Assembly: GCA_035541735.1 (NCBI GenBank)
Contig: DATKMS010000294.1
Location: forward strand, 1 to 64,000
Reading direction: 5' to 3'
From: DATKMS01 sp035541735
Lineage (GTDB): Bacteria > Desulfobacterota > Binatia > HRBIN30
DNA length: 64,000 nucleotides
A model generated the notes under the pieces. The model did no database searches, had not been told where the DNA came from, and worked only from the letters and a program-made list of their open reading frames with translations. Shown here in pieces: positions 19,558 through 28,431 of this stretch; the stretch's first letter is position 1; the number at the start of each line of letters is the position of its first letter. The translations under genes were made by a program, and so were the position numbers.

Positions 19558-19730
19558 AACCGTTGGCGGCAGCGTTTTCCGGCAACTGCGAATCGTTGCG
19601 TCCGAGGCGCGCGTTCATCCCAACCATGGGACGGTGTGGCAGGCATTTGCCTGGAGTTTTTGGCCGACGGCCTCCGGTCTAAGCCTTGCTTGCAACGCCA
19701 GGGTGATTTCATTAGCGTGAGGACAATTGC

Positions 19731-20180
19731 ATGAATCGGAAGGGTCGCTTTCTGGTTGCCGCATGTCTGCTGGTCGGGGCGGTCGCCTATCTCATGTACA
19801 CCGGTGTGCAGAAGAGCGCGGTCTATTACCTCACCATCGAGGAATTCCTGGCAAAGAAGGAGACCCTGGCCAACGAGGGCATTCGGGTGGCTGGCCGGGT
19901 GACGCCGGGCAGCGTGACCAAGAAGATGACCCCGGCGGGCGAGGAGCTGAACTTCCGCCTGGGCGACTTCAAGACCGACGGTGATGGTGGCGGCGATGCC
20001 AAGAGTGTGGCCGTCTACTTCGTCGGCGTGACGCCCGACATGTTCAAAGCCGAAGGCGGCAGCGACGTGATCGTCGAGGGCAAGTATCGCGGTGGCGTGT
20101 TGCGCGCGCAGAGCGTGCTGACCTCTTGCCCATCCAAGTACGAGGCGGAAGCAACGGGCGCACAGGCATCCGCCAGGTAG
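19731..20180 (+). CDS. ccmE: Haem chaperone CcmE, CxxxY type
   Basis: 149 aa periplasmic haem chaperone anchored by an N-terminal span (FLVAACLLVGAVAYLMY). OB-fold core: IRVAGRVTPGSV, LNFRLGDF, VAVYFVGVTPDMFK, VIVEGKY. Key point: the usual haem-binding HxxxY near the C-terminus is replaced by Cys133-x3-Tyr137 (SCPSKYEAEA). This is the CxxxY variant known from some Desulfovibrio and archaea, where haem attaches to Cys. It is separated from lpxA by about 220 bp holding an inverted repeat; ccmF follows 12 nt later. Confidence 0.93.
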   Translation: MNRKGRFLVAACLLVGAVAYLMYTGVQKSAVYYLTIEEFLAKKETLANEGIRVAGRVTPGSVTKKMTPAGEELNFRLGDFKTDGDGGGDAKSVAVYFVGVTPDMFKAEGGSDVIVEGKYRGGVLRAQSVLTSCPSKYEAEATGAQASAR

Positions 20181-20192
20181 AAAGGGGCCGAT

Positions 20193-22181
20193 ATGGTAGA
20201 CGTCGGGTCGGTGGCGCTGGCGATCGCTTGGGTGCTGGCGATCTACGCGATCGGCATGTCCATCGCTGGCGCGCTGCGGCGCAAGCGCGAGTTCGTCGCC
20301 AGTGCCGAGAACGCCACGCTCGCGGTTTGGGGGTTCGTGGTGATCGCCGTGGCCGCGCTGCTGCATGCGTTGACGACGCATGACTTCAACATCGAATATG
20401 TGGCGCACTACTCCAGCAGCACACTGCCGTTGCAGTATACGATCGCCGCGCTGTGGGGCGGCCAGGCGGGATCGTTGCTGTTCTGGCTCCTCATCCTGAC
20501 CTCGATGGCGGCGGTGGTGATCCTGCAGAACCGCGAGAAGAACCGCGAGTTGATGCCCTGGGTCACCGCCACGCTGATGGCGGTGGCGCTGTTCTTTGCG
20601 TCCATGCTGATGTTCATCACGCCACCGTTCCAGCGCCTGGCGTTCACCCCGGCGGAGGGGCGTGACCTCAACCCGCTCCTGCAGAATTACTGGATGACGA
20701 TCCATCCGCCGTCGCTGTACGTCGGCTTCGTCGGCTGCGCGGTGCCGTTCGCCTTCGCGATGGCGGCGCTGGCCACCGGCAAGCTCGACGACGTGTGGAT
20801 TCGTACGACGCGGCGCTGGACCTTGCTCGCGTGGTTCTTTCTCAGCCTGGGCAACCTCTTCGGTGCCGAGTGGGCGTACCTGGTGCTCGGCTGGGGTGGG
20901 TACTGGGCGTGGGACCCGGTGGAGAACGCCGCCTTCATGCCCTGGCTCACCTGCACGGCCTTCCTGCACTCGGTGATGATTCAGGAAAAGAAGAACATGC
21001 TGAAGGTGTGGAACATGGTCCTGGTGATCCTCACCTTCGCCCTGACCATCTTCGGGACGTTTCTCACGCGCAGCGGTGTGATCTCTTCGGTCCACTCGTT
21101 TACCCAATCGGGTCTTGGCCCCTTTTTCATGGGCTTCCTCGGGGTGATGCTGGCGGTGTCGCTGGGGTTGCTGTTCTGGCGTTTGCCGCAACTGAAGAGC
21201 GAGAATCAGCTCGACTCGATGCTGTCACGCGAATCGTCGTTCTTGCTGAACAACCTGATCTTGGTCGGCATCGCCTTCGCGGTGTTCTGGGGCACGGTGT
21301 TCCCGGTGATCTCTGAGGCCGTACGCGGCGTCAAGATCACCGTCGGTCCGCCGTTCTTCAATCGGGTCAACGCGCCGCTTGGCATGGTGTTGTTGTTTCT
21401 GACGGGCGTCGGACCCGTGATCGCCTGGCGGCGCGCCTCGGCGCGCAACCTGCAAAAGAACTTCCTCATCCCGCTGGCGCTGGGCTTCGTGACCGGAGGC
21501 GCTCTGTTCGTTGCCGGTGTCCGCCACTACTACGCCATCGTATCCTTCTCGTTGTGTGCCTTCGTGATGGCCACCATCGTCATGGAGTTCTACCGCGGTG
21601 TCAGTGCGCGGCGTGCCATGGTCGGCGAGAACGTTGCGACGGCGCTGGCGCACCTCATCAGCAAGAACCGCCGGCGCTACGGCGGCTACATCATCCATGT
21701 CGGGGTCGTCATGATGTTCCTCGCCATAACCGGCACCTCGGCCTTCAAGCAGGAACAGCAGATTACGGTGAAGCCCGGCGACAGCTTCGCGCTCGGCGGC
21801 TACACGCTGCGCTACGAGGGTGTCGAACCGCGCGAGACACCGCACATCGCCTATCTCACGGCGCGCATCGTCGTGCTCAAGGACGGGAAGCAGATCGACA
21901 CGCTGAGGCCCGAGAAGCGCTTCTACAAGAAGCCGGAGCAGCCGACGACCGAGGTGGCGATCCGCTCGACGCTGGGTGGGGACCTCTACCTGGTGCTCGG
22001 CAGCTACGACGATGCGTCGCACATGGCGACCATCCAGGGCTACGTCAATCCGCTCATCGGCTTCCTGTGGTGGGGAGGAATCGTGTTGGCCATCGGCACG
22101 GGCATCACCATCTGGCCGGCCCGTGTGGTGGCGCGCGCCCCGGCGTACGTGCCGGCCGGCGCCCGTAGTGAAGACGCGTGA
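20193..22181 (+). CDS. ccmF: Cytochrome c haem lyase CcmF
   Basis: 662 aa polytopic membrane protein that attaches haem from CcmE to apocytochrome CxxCH motifs. The WWD motif is GWGGYWAWDPVENAAFMPWL (about 233-252), with flanking conserved His and IHPPSLYVG before it. The long periplasmic C-terminal loop (about residues 530-620) is present. ATG 20193 follows an AAGGGG ribosome site. The stop lies in a GCGTGAA word repeat at the start of ccmH. Confidence 0.95.
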   Translation: MVDVGSVALAIAWVLAIYAIGMSIAGALRRKREFVASAENATLAVWGFVVIAVAALLHALTTHDFNIEYVAHYSSSTLPLQYTIAALWGGQAGSLLFWLLILTSMAAVVILQNREKNRELMPWVTATLMAVALFFASMLMFITPPFQRLAFTPAEGRDLNPLLQNYWMTIHPPSLYVGFVGCAVPFAFAMAALATGKLDDVWIRTTRRWTLLAWFFLSLGNLFGAEWAYLVLGWGGYWAWDPVENAAFMPWLTCTAFLHSVMIQEKKNMLKVWNMVLVILTFALTIFGTFLTRSGVISSVHSFTQSGLGPFFMGFLGVMLAVSLGLLFWRLPQLKSENQLDSMLSRESSFLLNNLILVGIAFAVFWGTVFPVISEAVRGVKITVGPPFFNRVNAPLGMVLLFLTGVGPVIAWRRASARNLQKNFLIPLALGFVTGGALFVAGVRHYYAIVSFSLCAFVMATIVMEFYRGVSARRAMVGENVATALAHLISKNRRRYGGYIIHVGVVMMFLAITGTSAFKQEQQITVKPGDSFALGGYTLRYEGVEPRETPHIAYLTARIVVLKDGKQIDTLRPEKRFYKKPEQPTTEVAIRSTLGGDLYLVLGSYDDASHMATIQGYVNPLIGFLWWGGIVLAIGTGITIWPARVVARAPAYVPAGARSEDA

Positions 22182-22204
22182 AGCGTGAACTGTGAAGCGT
22201 GAAG
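22176..22204 (+). repeat. Iterated GCGTGAA word at the ccmF-ccmH junction
   Basis: Four overlapping copies of GTGAAGC/GTGAACT. It supplies the ccmF stop codon and the GTG start of ccmH, so part of the translation signals sits inside a word repeat. Confidence 0.75.
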
Positions 22205-22689
22205 TGCCAAAAAATCCGACAGCGCGGCGCGCGTGGTTTCTGGCGCTGTTGCTGGTGTTCTTGTGTGGCGGGGTCTCCGTAGGTGAGAACCAGGTGTCGT
22301 TCCAGGAACTCGAGGAGTCGCTCACCTGTCAATGCGGCTGCGGGTTGACCGTGCACAGCTGTAACCATCTGCAATGCCCTTCGGCGATTCCGTTGCGTGA
22401 AGAGATCCGCGCGCAAATGAATCAAGGGAAGGACAAAGTTGCCATCCTCGCATATTTCTCCGACAAGTACGGTGAAAAGATCCTGTCGGCGCCGACGACG
22501 GTGGGCTTCAACCTGGTGGCTTGGGTGGCGCCATTCGTCGTTTTGGGTGTGGGCGCCGTTTTCCTGGGCATTGCGCTGAAACGCTGGAGCGGGCGTAGTC
22601 GGCCCGCGAGTGCCGCGCCGCCTCAGGCGCAGGCCGCGTCGCCGTACACCAAGATACTCGAAAAGGAGCTGAAGGACTTCGAAGCGTAG
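22192..22689 (+). CDS. ccmH: CcmH-like apocytochrome reductase, CxCxC variant
   Basis: 165 aa from GTG 22192: export signal (WFLALLLVFLCGG), a three-helix CcmH domain, then a C-terminal membrane span (FVVLGVGAVFLGIAL). Classic CcmH has LRCxxCQ. Here the site is LTCQCGCGLTVHSC with Cys46, Cys48, Cys50, Cys57 and a further Cys62, so the redox centre is rearranged and could bind a metal instead of, or as well as, reducing apocytochrome disulfides. REEIRAQMNQGKDKVAILAY and DKYGEKIL confirm the family. Confidence 0.88.
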   Translation: MKREVPKNPTARRAWFLALLLVFLCGGVSVGENQVSFQELEESLTCQCGCGLTVHSCNHLQCPSAIPLREEIRAQMNQGKDKVAILAYFSDKYGEKILSAPTTVGFNLVAWVAPFVVLGVGAVFLGIALKRWSGRSRPASAAPPQAQAASPYTKILEKELKDFEA

Positions 22690-22713
22690 CGCGAACGTCC
22701 TTCTGAGGTCGGC

Positions 22714-23118
22714 ATGGACCTGATCATCGGATTCGTGTTCATCGTTGCCGCCGCGGCGTTCGTGGCGGCGCCTTTCATCAAACGTGAGACGGCTGCGGAG
22801 ATAGTCGTGGCAGCACCGCGCGGACAGTTGGAGCGGCAGAAGCTCGATGCCTACGCCGCCATCAAGGAAGCCGAGTTCGACTACCGCATGGGGAAGCTGT
22901 CGGACGTGGACTTCAACGCCCTGCGCGAGAAGTACAGTGCCCAGGCGCTACAGGCAATCGCCGCCTTGGAGAGTGCTCATGCCGCACAGCACAAGAAGCT
23001 CGCCGAGGTGCGCCGCCCAACGCGCATCGCCTTCTGCCCGACGTGCGGCCGCGGCGTCCCGCCACGGGCCAACTTCTGCCCGGCATGCGGGCACTCGCTG
23101 AAGGAAGCGGTGGCGTGA
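22714..23118 (+). CDS. CcmI-like membrane protein with C-terminal zinc ribbon
   Basis: 134 aa: N-terminal membrane span (IIGFVFIVAAAAFVAAPFI), a helical segment LDAYAAIKEAEFDYRMGKLS resembling the CcmI N-domain, then a zinc ribbon CPTCGRGVPPRANFCPACG. The TPR region of standard CcmI is missing. It starts 24 nt after ccmH and closes the ccm operon. CcmI normally presents apocytochrome to CcmF/H; whether the ribbon replaces that function is unknown. Confidence 0.75.
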   Translation: MDLIIGFVFIVAAAAFVAAPFIKRETAAEIVVAAPRGQLERQKLDAYAAIKEAEFDYRMGKLSDVDFNALREKYSAQALQAIAALESAHAAQHKKLAEVRRPTRIAFCPTCGRGVPPRANFCPACGHSLKEAVA

Positions 23119-23131
23119 GGCGCAAGGCGCA

Positions 23132-23190
23132 AAACGTAAAACGTAAGGACACGGGGAGGGGGCTTCTGTTACGGTTTACGTTTTACGTTT
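23132..23190. repeat. Perfect 15-bp inverted repeat of AAACGTA words between convergent genes
   Basis: Arms 23132-23146 and 23176-23190 are exact reverse complements (AAACGTAAAACGTAA). It separates the end of the ccm operon from the convergent phosphodiesterase gene, whose last codons it encodes. A/T-rich arms and position suggest a bidirectional terminator. Confidence 0.85.
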
Positions 23191-23982
23191 CACGAACGCG
23201 TTCACCACAACGCGCGCCAGGCCGGGCACGTCCGCAATGATTCCGTCGACTCCCAGCTCCAGGAGTCGATTCATCTCCTCGGCGTCGTTGATCGTCCACA
23301 CATGGACTTCGAGACCGCAGCGGTGCGCCGCGGCGACCGTCTCCGCGGTAACCAGCTCGATATCGTTGAAGCGCGGCGGGATCTGCAGGGCGCGTCCGCT
23401 GGGCCGATAGCCTGCCCAGTTGCCGGTCTGTACGCGGCCCATGAAGTCGGCCACCTCGGCAGCCGAATAGCTGGTGGCGATGTCGCCGGCGAGGTGGTGG
23501 ATTTCCTGCATGATGGTGTCGTCTTCGGCGGCGAGGAGGACGCGATGCTGGGCACCGAGGCGGTGGATGACTTCGACCACCTGCGCCACGATCGGTGGCT
23601 CGGCTTGTTTGATCTCGATGTTGCAATAGGCGAGCGGAAAATCTCTGAGCAGCGCTTCCAGCGCCGGAATACGCAGCCCGTGCCCGCGGTACGGGTAGTC
23701 GCGCCCGTCGCGCGTGTAGTGGTAGCCGGCATCCAGCTGTTGCAGTTCGTAGAGCGAGCGTTCGCGGACCAGACCCGCCCCATTGGTGGTGCGCTCCAGG
23801 GTCGGGTCGTGGCAGACGACGACCACGCCGTCGCAGCTGGCGTGCACATCCAGTTCGAGCATGTCGGCGCCCAGCGCGAGGGCGAGGGCAAACGACGGCA
23901 GAGTGTTCTCCGGCGCCAGGCCGGCGGCGCCCCGATGGCCGAAGACACGCGGTGTCGGTCCTGCGAAGTATCCCCTTGCCAT
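23176..23982 (-). CDS. ugpQ: Glycerophosphodiester phosphodiesterase
   Basis: 268 aa, cytoplasmic (no signal). Hydrolyses glycerophosphodiesters to glycerol-3-phosphate and an alcohol. GDPD motifs: FGHRGAAGLAPENT with catalytic His16, LELDVH metal site, CHDPTLERTTNG with the second catalytic His, NIEIKQ, VHVWTIND and GVDGIIADVP. Full TIM-barrel length. The C-terminal residues fall in the inverted repeat. Confidence 0.93.
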   Translation of the reverse strand: MARGYFAGPTPRVFGHRGAAGLAPENTLPSFALALALGADMLELDVHASCDGVVVVCHDPTLERTTNGAGLVRERSLYELQQLDAGYHYTRDGRDYPYRGHGLRIPALEALLRDFPLAYCNIEIKQAEPPIVAQVVEVIHRLGAQHRVLLAAEDDTIMQEIHHLAGDIATSYSAAEVADFMGRVQTGNWAGYRPSGRALQIPPRFNDIELVTAETVAAAHRCGLEVHVWTINDAEEMNRLLELGVDGIIADVPGLARVVVNAFVKRKT

Positions 23983-24010
23983 GGCGCGCAGTGTGGCACA
24001 CCAGCGGATG

Positions 24011-24039
24011 GAATCAATGAGCTATTGGCTCATTGATTC
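24011..24039 (-). terminator. 12-bp perfect hairpin at the 3' end of the cyclase gene
   Basis: Stem 24011-24022 paired with 24028-24039 (GAATCAATGAGC), 5-nt loop. It covers the stop codon of the minus-strand cyclase gene. No U-tract follows, so termination would need Rho or the hairpin may protect the mRNA end. Confidence 0.55.
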
Positions 24040-27000
24040 AATTCTTCGAGTCCCGTGTACGGTGCGGAGCTCTGGAAGGCGGACTGGATCTCCGCCGGCA
24101 GGGTGTCGGCCGTGCGCGCGCTGAGGTGCGCGCCTTCGCGGGCGGCAGCGACGGCGGCCTCATGCCGTCCGAGATCCTGCAAGACACGGCCGTGGGCAAG
24201 GAGGGCATGCCAGAGCTGGCTCGGGTTTGCCAGGGCGCGAGCCTGGGTGACCACGTCGGACAACAGGCGTTCGCTCTCGGCAAGCTCGCCCGCGGCGCGA
24301 TGACACGCCGCCAGCAGGCGAGTGGCGCGCACGAGGTAGCGGCGGGAGCGCGTGCGCTGCGCCACAGACATGCAGTTCTCGATGTGCTGGCGCGCACGCC
24401 CGAGATCGCCGCGCGCGATCCAGAACTCGGCGGCCGTCAAGTCGTAGTGCATGCCATACCGCCAGCTCATCCATTCGTTGCGGCGGTCCGCCAGGATGTC
24501 CGCCACCGCGGCGAGATGCGGTTCGCTGCCGCTCAAGTCGCCGCGCCACAGCGCCGCGTCCGCAAGGTTGATGGTTGCATTGCCGACAAACTCCGACGCG
24601 AACCGCATTGAGCCCAGCTCTTTCATGACCTCGATGCACCGCTGATTCGCCTCGTCGGCGGCCGCGTACGCACCCAGCTCGCCGAACACCCAGCCGCGCG
24701 TGTTCCACAGCCGCGCGCGCCACACCTTGTCGCCGATGGAATGGGCGAGCGCAATGCCCTCGTCGGACACCTGCAACATACGCGCGTACTGGCCGGCGCC
24801 ACCGAGCGTGATGGCGAAGTGGCTGTAGCCCTCGACCAACACGAGGAGCTCGTTGGCATTCCTGAGCGCCGGGAGCAGCGACTCGTATCCTTCGATGGCG
24901 TTGCGGTACTCGCCGCGCCAGTTGGCGCGCAGGGCCTCATAGAGCTGTCCCTTTTGTTGTAGGAGGAAGCTCTGGGCGCGATGGCCGATGCGCGTGGCTT
25001 CGTCGAAGTGCCGGGCTGCCGTTTCCAGCTGGCCGCGGCACATCGTGACGAAGCCGCGCGTAAAGTTGGCCTCGCCCGCCACCTTGTCCTCGCCGCACGA
25101 GCTGGCAAGCGCGCCAGCTTCCTGCGCCGCCGCCAGCGCCGCATCGAACTCGTGTGCCCACAGGAGCGCATCGGCGAGCGCACCGCTCAAGCGGGCGCGG
25201 TCGGCCGGCGTTGCTATCAACCCGAGCGCGGCGCGGTACGCTTCGATCGCCTGCGGGAACTCGCTGACGCAGAAGTGCGCCCGCCCTTTGCCTTCGAGCA
25301 GGCCGGCGCGCACCCCGGGCTCGATCTGCAGATGTGCGGCGACCTCCAGTCCGCGCTCGTAGAAGCTGAGCGCCTCGGTGTTGGCAAAGGCCGCGCGCGC
25401 CTTGTCGCCTGCCGTCACCAGATACCGGAAGGCCCGCTCCCAGTCTTGCGCACGATAGAAATGGTGTGCCAGCGTCTCCCAGTGTTCGGGCAAGCGGTCG
25501 GCGTACAGCTCTTCGATGGCGCGACCGATGGTGTGATGCAGCAGCTTGCGGCGTTGCAGTAACAGGCTCTCGTAGGCGACGTCGTGGGTCAGCGCGTGCT
25601 TGAACATGTAAGCCAACTCCGGCACCCCCGACTTTTCGTAGATCAGCTCGAGCGCGCGCAGTTCGCCCACCAGCGGATTGATGCGGTCGCCGAGTTCGCC
25701 GGCGCGTTGCAAGAGGCGCACGGCGAACTCGCGGCCGATCACCGAAGCGATCTGGATGGCGCGCTTGGGTTCCTCGCCGAGCCGGTCGATGCGCGCCATG
25801 ATGACGTCCTGAATGGTGTTGGGGATGACGATCTCCGAGACGGGGCGGCCGAGGGCATACCCGTGTGTCGTGCGCCGCAACGCGCCGACCTCGATCAACG
25901 ACTTGGTCACCTCTTCGACGAAGAACGGGTTGCCTTCCGCCTTGTCAATGATCAGGGCGCGGATCTCGGCAGGCACTTCCTGGGAATCGAGCATGGCTGC
26001 CGCCATGGTGGCGGTCTCGTCGCGTGACAACGGTTGCAGGGCGAGCCGCGTGACGTAGCTGCGGTCGCCCAAGGCTGGCCGATACCCTGGGCGATAGGTG
26101 CACAGCAGTAAGACCCGCGTGCCGAGCACGGCGTCGGCGATGTAGGTGAGGAACTCCTCCGAGGCGGGATCGATCCAGTGCAGGTCTTCGATCAGGACGA
26201 CCAGCGGCTGTTGCGTCGCACCACTCAGCAGCAGCCGCTTGAGCGCCTCGAAGGTCGCGAAGCGGCGTGCGCTGGCATCCATCGCGGCAACGCCGGCGTC
26301 GCCCGGATCGACCGCCAGGAGGGACCGCAGATAGGGTTCGACCGTCCGTACGTCCGGCCCGAGCGCCGCGACGCCCTGCGCAATCTTCGCGACGATGGTG
26401 CGGTCATCGTCGCTCTCATCGATTCCCAAGCCGTGCTTGAGCACGTCGATGACCGGGAGGAACGGGATGCCGCGGCCGAACGAAATGCAGCGGCCTTGGA
26501 GCCAGGTGAGTGCCGCGTCGCCGAGGCGGCGGCGGAACTCATGGATCAGGCGCGACTTGCCGATGCCCGCTTCGCCCACCACGAAGGCGATCTGTCCGCG
26601 GCCGGCGTGCGCGTGGTCGAAGAGGGTCTCGAGTGCCGCCAATTCCGTGCGCCGTCCTACCAGCGCGGTCAGGCCGTGTTCGGACGGCGCCACGAGCGGC
26701 GCGCGCGGTACGGCGCGCAGCACCGCATGCGCCTGAACGGGTTGCGACTTGCCCTTGAGCTGCAACGGTCCGACCGGCTGGGTGACAAACCGCCCGGTTA
26801 CCAGCTTGGCGGTGACGTCGCTGATGAGAATACCCCCTGGCGGCGCGGCCGACTGCAGTCGCGCTGCCAGGTTGGTGGTGTCGCCGACGGCGGTGTAGTC
26901 CATGCGCAAATCGTCGCCGATCTTCCCCACGACAACGAGACCGGTGTTGAGGCCGATGCGCATCTGGAAGTCGATGCCGCGCTGCGTGTGCAACTCTTCG

Positions 27001-27539
27001 CCGAGCTGTTGCAGCGCCACCTGAATGCCGAGCGCCGCACGCACGGCGCGCTCCGGCGCCTCTTCGTGCGCGATGGGTGCACCGAACAAGGCCATGATGC
27101 CGTCGCCGGTGTATTGGTTGATCGTGCCCTCGTAGCGGTGGACCTCGTCGCTCAGGATTCTGAAGCAGCGGTCCATGATGCCGTGGATTTCCTCGGGATC
27201 GAGACGTTCGCTCAGCGCCGTAAAGCCGCCGACGTCGGCAAACAAGACAGTGACCTGTTTGCGCTCACCCTCGAGCGCACTGCGGCCGGTGAGAATTTTG
27301 GCGGCGAGATGTTGGGGCGTATAGCTGCGGGGGTCGGGGGTCGGGTGTTGGGTGTCGGGCGCTGACTTCGGAGAACCAGAGCCTGATAGCTGCAGCGACG
27401 TGCCGCACTGATCGCAGAAGCGTGCCGCCGGCGGCAGTTCGGCGCCGCAGCGGGAACAGACGAGCGCCAAGCTTTGTCCGCATCCCAGGCAGAATTTCGC
27501 CGTGTCGCGGTTCTCAGCGCCGCAGGACGAGCAAATCAT
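24030..27539 (-). CDS. Adenylate/guanylate cyclase with AAA ATPase and TPR domains
   Basis: 1169 aa. Two N-terminal zinc ribbons (CSSCG..CLGCG; CSRCG..CDQCG), a class III cyclase domain at about 90-270 (VLFADVGGFTALSERLDPEE and YTGDGIMALFG give both metal Asp; RIGLNTGLVVVG and YTAVGDTTNLAARL follow), then an ATPase with Walker A GEAGIGKSR and Walker B-like LVVLIEDLHWIDPAS, and a long C-terminal TPR-like helical array. This is the common soluble cyclase/ATPase/TPR architecture, probably a signal-responsive cytoplasmic cyclase. The ribbon-cyclase linker (APDTQHPTPDPRSYTPQ) is encoded by a short-word repeat. Confidence 0.9.
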   Translation of the reverse strand: MICSSCGAENRDTAKFCLGCGQSLALVCSRCGAELPPAARFCDQCGTSLQLSGSGSPKSAPDTQHPTPDPRSYTPQHLAAKILTGRSALEGERKQVTVLFADVGGFTALSERLDPEEIHGIMDRCFRILSDEVHRYEGTINQYTGDGIMALFGAPIAHEEAPERAVRAALGIQVALQQLGEELHTQRGIDFQMRIGLNTGLVVVGKIGDDLRMDYTAVGDTTNLAARLQSAAPPGGILISDVTAKLVTGRFVTQPVGPLQLKGKSQPVQAHAVLRAVPRAPLVAPSEHGLTALVGRRTELAALETLFDHAHAGRGQIAFVVGEAGIGKSRLIHEFRRRLGDAALTWLQGRCISFGRGIPFLPVIDVLKHGLGIDESDDDRTIVAKIAQGVAALGPDVRTVEPYLRSLLAVDPGDAGVAAMDASARRFATFEALKRLLLSGATQQPLVVLIEDLHWIDPASEEFLTYIADAVLGTRVLLLCTYRPGYRPALGDRSYVTRLALQPLSRDETATMAAAMLDSQEVPAEIRALIIDKAEGNPFFVEEVTKSLIEVGALRRTTHGYALGRPVSEIVIPNTIQDVIMARIDRLGEEPKRAIQIASVIGREFAVRLLQRAGELGDRINPLVGELRALELIYEKSGVPELAYMFKHALTHDVAYESLLLQRRKLLHHTIGRAIEELYADRLPEHWETLAHHFYRAQDWERAFRYLVTAGDKARAAFANTEALSFYERGLEVAAHLQIEPGVRAGLLEGKGRAHFCVSEFPQAIEAYRAALGLIATPADRARLSGALADALLWAHEFDAALAAAQEAGALASSCGEDKVAGEANFTRGFVTMCRGQLETAARHFDEATRIGHRAQSFLLQQKGQLYEALRANWRGEYRNAIEGYESLLPALRNANELLVLVEGYSHFAITLGGAGQYARMLQVSDEGIALAHSIGDKVWRARLWNTRGWVFGELGAYAAADEANQRCIEVMKELGSMRFASEFVGNATINLADAALWRGDLSGSEPHLAAVADILADRRNEWMSWRYGMHYDLTAAEFWIARGDLGRARQHIENCMSVAQRTRSRRYLVRATRLLAACHRAAGELAESERLLSDVVTQARALANPSQLWHALLAHGRVLQDLGRHEAAVAAAREGAHLSARTADTLPAEIQSAFQSSAPYTGLEELNQ
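27330..27360 (-). repeat. Iterated GTCGGG/GTGTTGG word inside the cyclase gene
   Basis: GGGGTCGGGGGTCGGGTGTT then GGGTGTCGGGC on the plus strand, encoding the Pro/Asp/Thr linker of the cyclase. Same class of short-word repeat as those between genes. Confidence 0.65.
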
Positions 27540-27633
27540 AAGGGCCTGTCGCGTCAGACGAGCAGGATGATGGTTGGATGGACTCTATCTGTCAATGACT
27601 ACGGTAACCAGGGTGTGGAAAAGTGCGGCGGAC

Positions 27634-28431
27634 TCAGGGGCATCCGTGCAGCGCGTTGTTTACGCCGACCAGGATGTCGTTGATGGCGATCGTGCCATCG
27701 AGATTGGCGTCGCCCACTGGGCAGTTGGTGAGCTGCCCGTTCTGATCGAGGACGATGTTCGCCAGCTCAACCAAATCCTCGACACTTACGGTGCCATCGC
27801 CGCTGCAATCGCCGGCACACGCCGGCGGCGTAGGCGTCGCACTGGGGGTTGCGGTCGCACTGGTGGTGGCAGTCGGTGGCTGGGTCGTTGTCGTGGTCGG
27901 TGCGGCGGTACCGGTGCGCGTCGGTGTGGTTGTCGTGCCAGAGGGAATGGTCGGTGACAGTGTTGGCATCGCAGTGGTGGCGGTTGCACTGGACACTGGT
28001 GTGTTGGTTAGAGTTGGCGTGACGCTGGCGGTGGCGAGCATCGTCATGGTTACGCTCGGGGTTGGTGCGGCGGCGGCTTCCTGGGCTGGCCAGAAGCCGG
28101 CGCTCACGGCAAACTCACCCCCGGTTGCGGGGCCAGAGGGGTTGGCGAGCGGCTGACCGATGGTGCCGCTCACGGTTGTGCCCGCGCCGGCCGGTGTGGT
28201 CGATCCGCCGCCGGCGATGACGCTGGACGTGACGACGTACGGCCCGCCACTTTGCGCGAGGGCGGGCAGGGGACGCACGATCGCGAGTAGCAGCGCTGCA
28301 GCCCACGTGACCAAAGCCCCCCGCAGAGCGATGTGAGCGCGTACACTGCGACTCGAAGGTCCGTCGACTGTCCTTCCGGAACCGTCTACGGATGCCGTCG
28401 AGATCGAGTTAGCGAAGGCAGCGCAATCCAA
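27634..28431 (-). CDS. Exported Thr-rich protein with C-terminal dockerin-like repeats
   Basis: 265 aa from a TTG codon; the true start is uncertain because the signal sequence (VTWAAALLLAIVRPLPALAQ) begins about 40 residues in. After it comes a short beta domain (VVTSSVIAGGGSTTPAGAG, GEFAVSAGFWPA), a linker of about 75 Thr/Pro/Ala residues, then two EF-hand-like repeats: CAGDCSGDGTVSVEDLVELA and GDANLDGTIAINDILVGVNN. The DxDxDG-type loops and Cys pairs resemble dockerin type I, but no cohesin is present. Probably a calcium-stabilised surface or secreted protein of unknown role. Confidence 0.8.
   Translation of the reverse strand: MDCAAFANSISTASVDGSGRTVDGPSSRSVRAHIALRGALVTWAAALLLAIVRPLPALAQSGGPYVVTSSVIAGGGSTTPAGAGTTVSGTIGQPLANPSGPATGGEFAVSAGFWPAQEAAAAPTPSVTMTMLATASVTPTLTNTPVSSATATTAMPTLSPTIPSGTTTTPTRTGTAAPTTTTTQPPTATTSATATPSATPTPPACAGDCSGDGTVSVEDLVELANIVLDQNGQLTNCPVGDANLDGTIAINDILVGVNNALHGCP

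Noticed and set aside
19542..21191. 549-aa minus-strand open frame opposite ccmE-ccmF
   Set aside because: His/Arg/Gln-rich antisense shadow of membrane-protein codons.
24011..24039. Part of the word-repeat family or an att site
   Set aside because: A simple single hairpin without iterated words or a direct-repeat partner; treated as a 3'-end hairpin.
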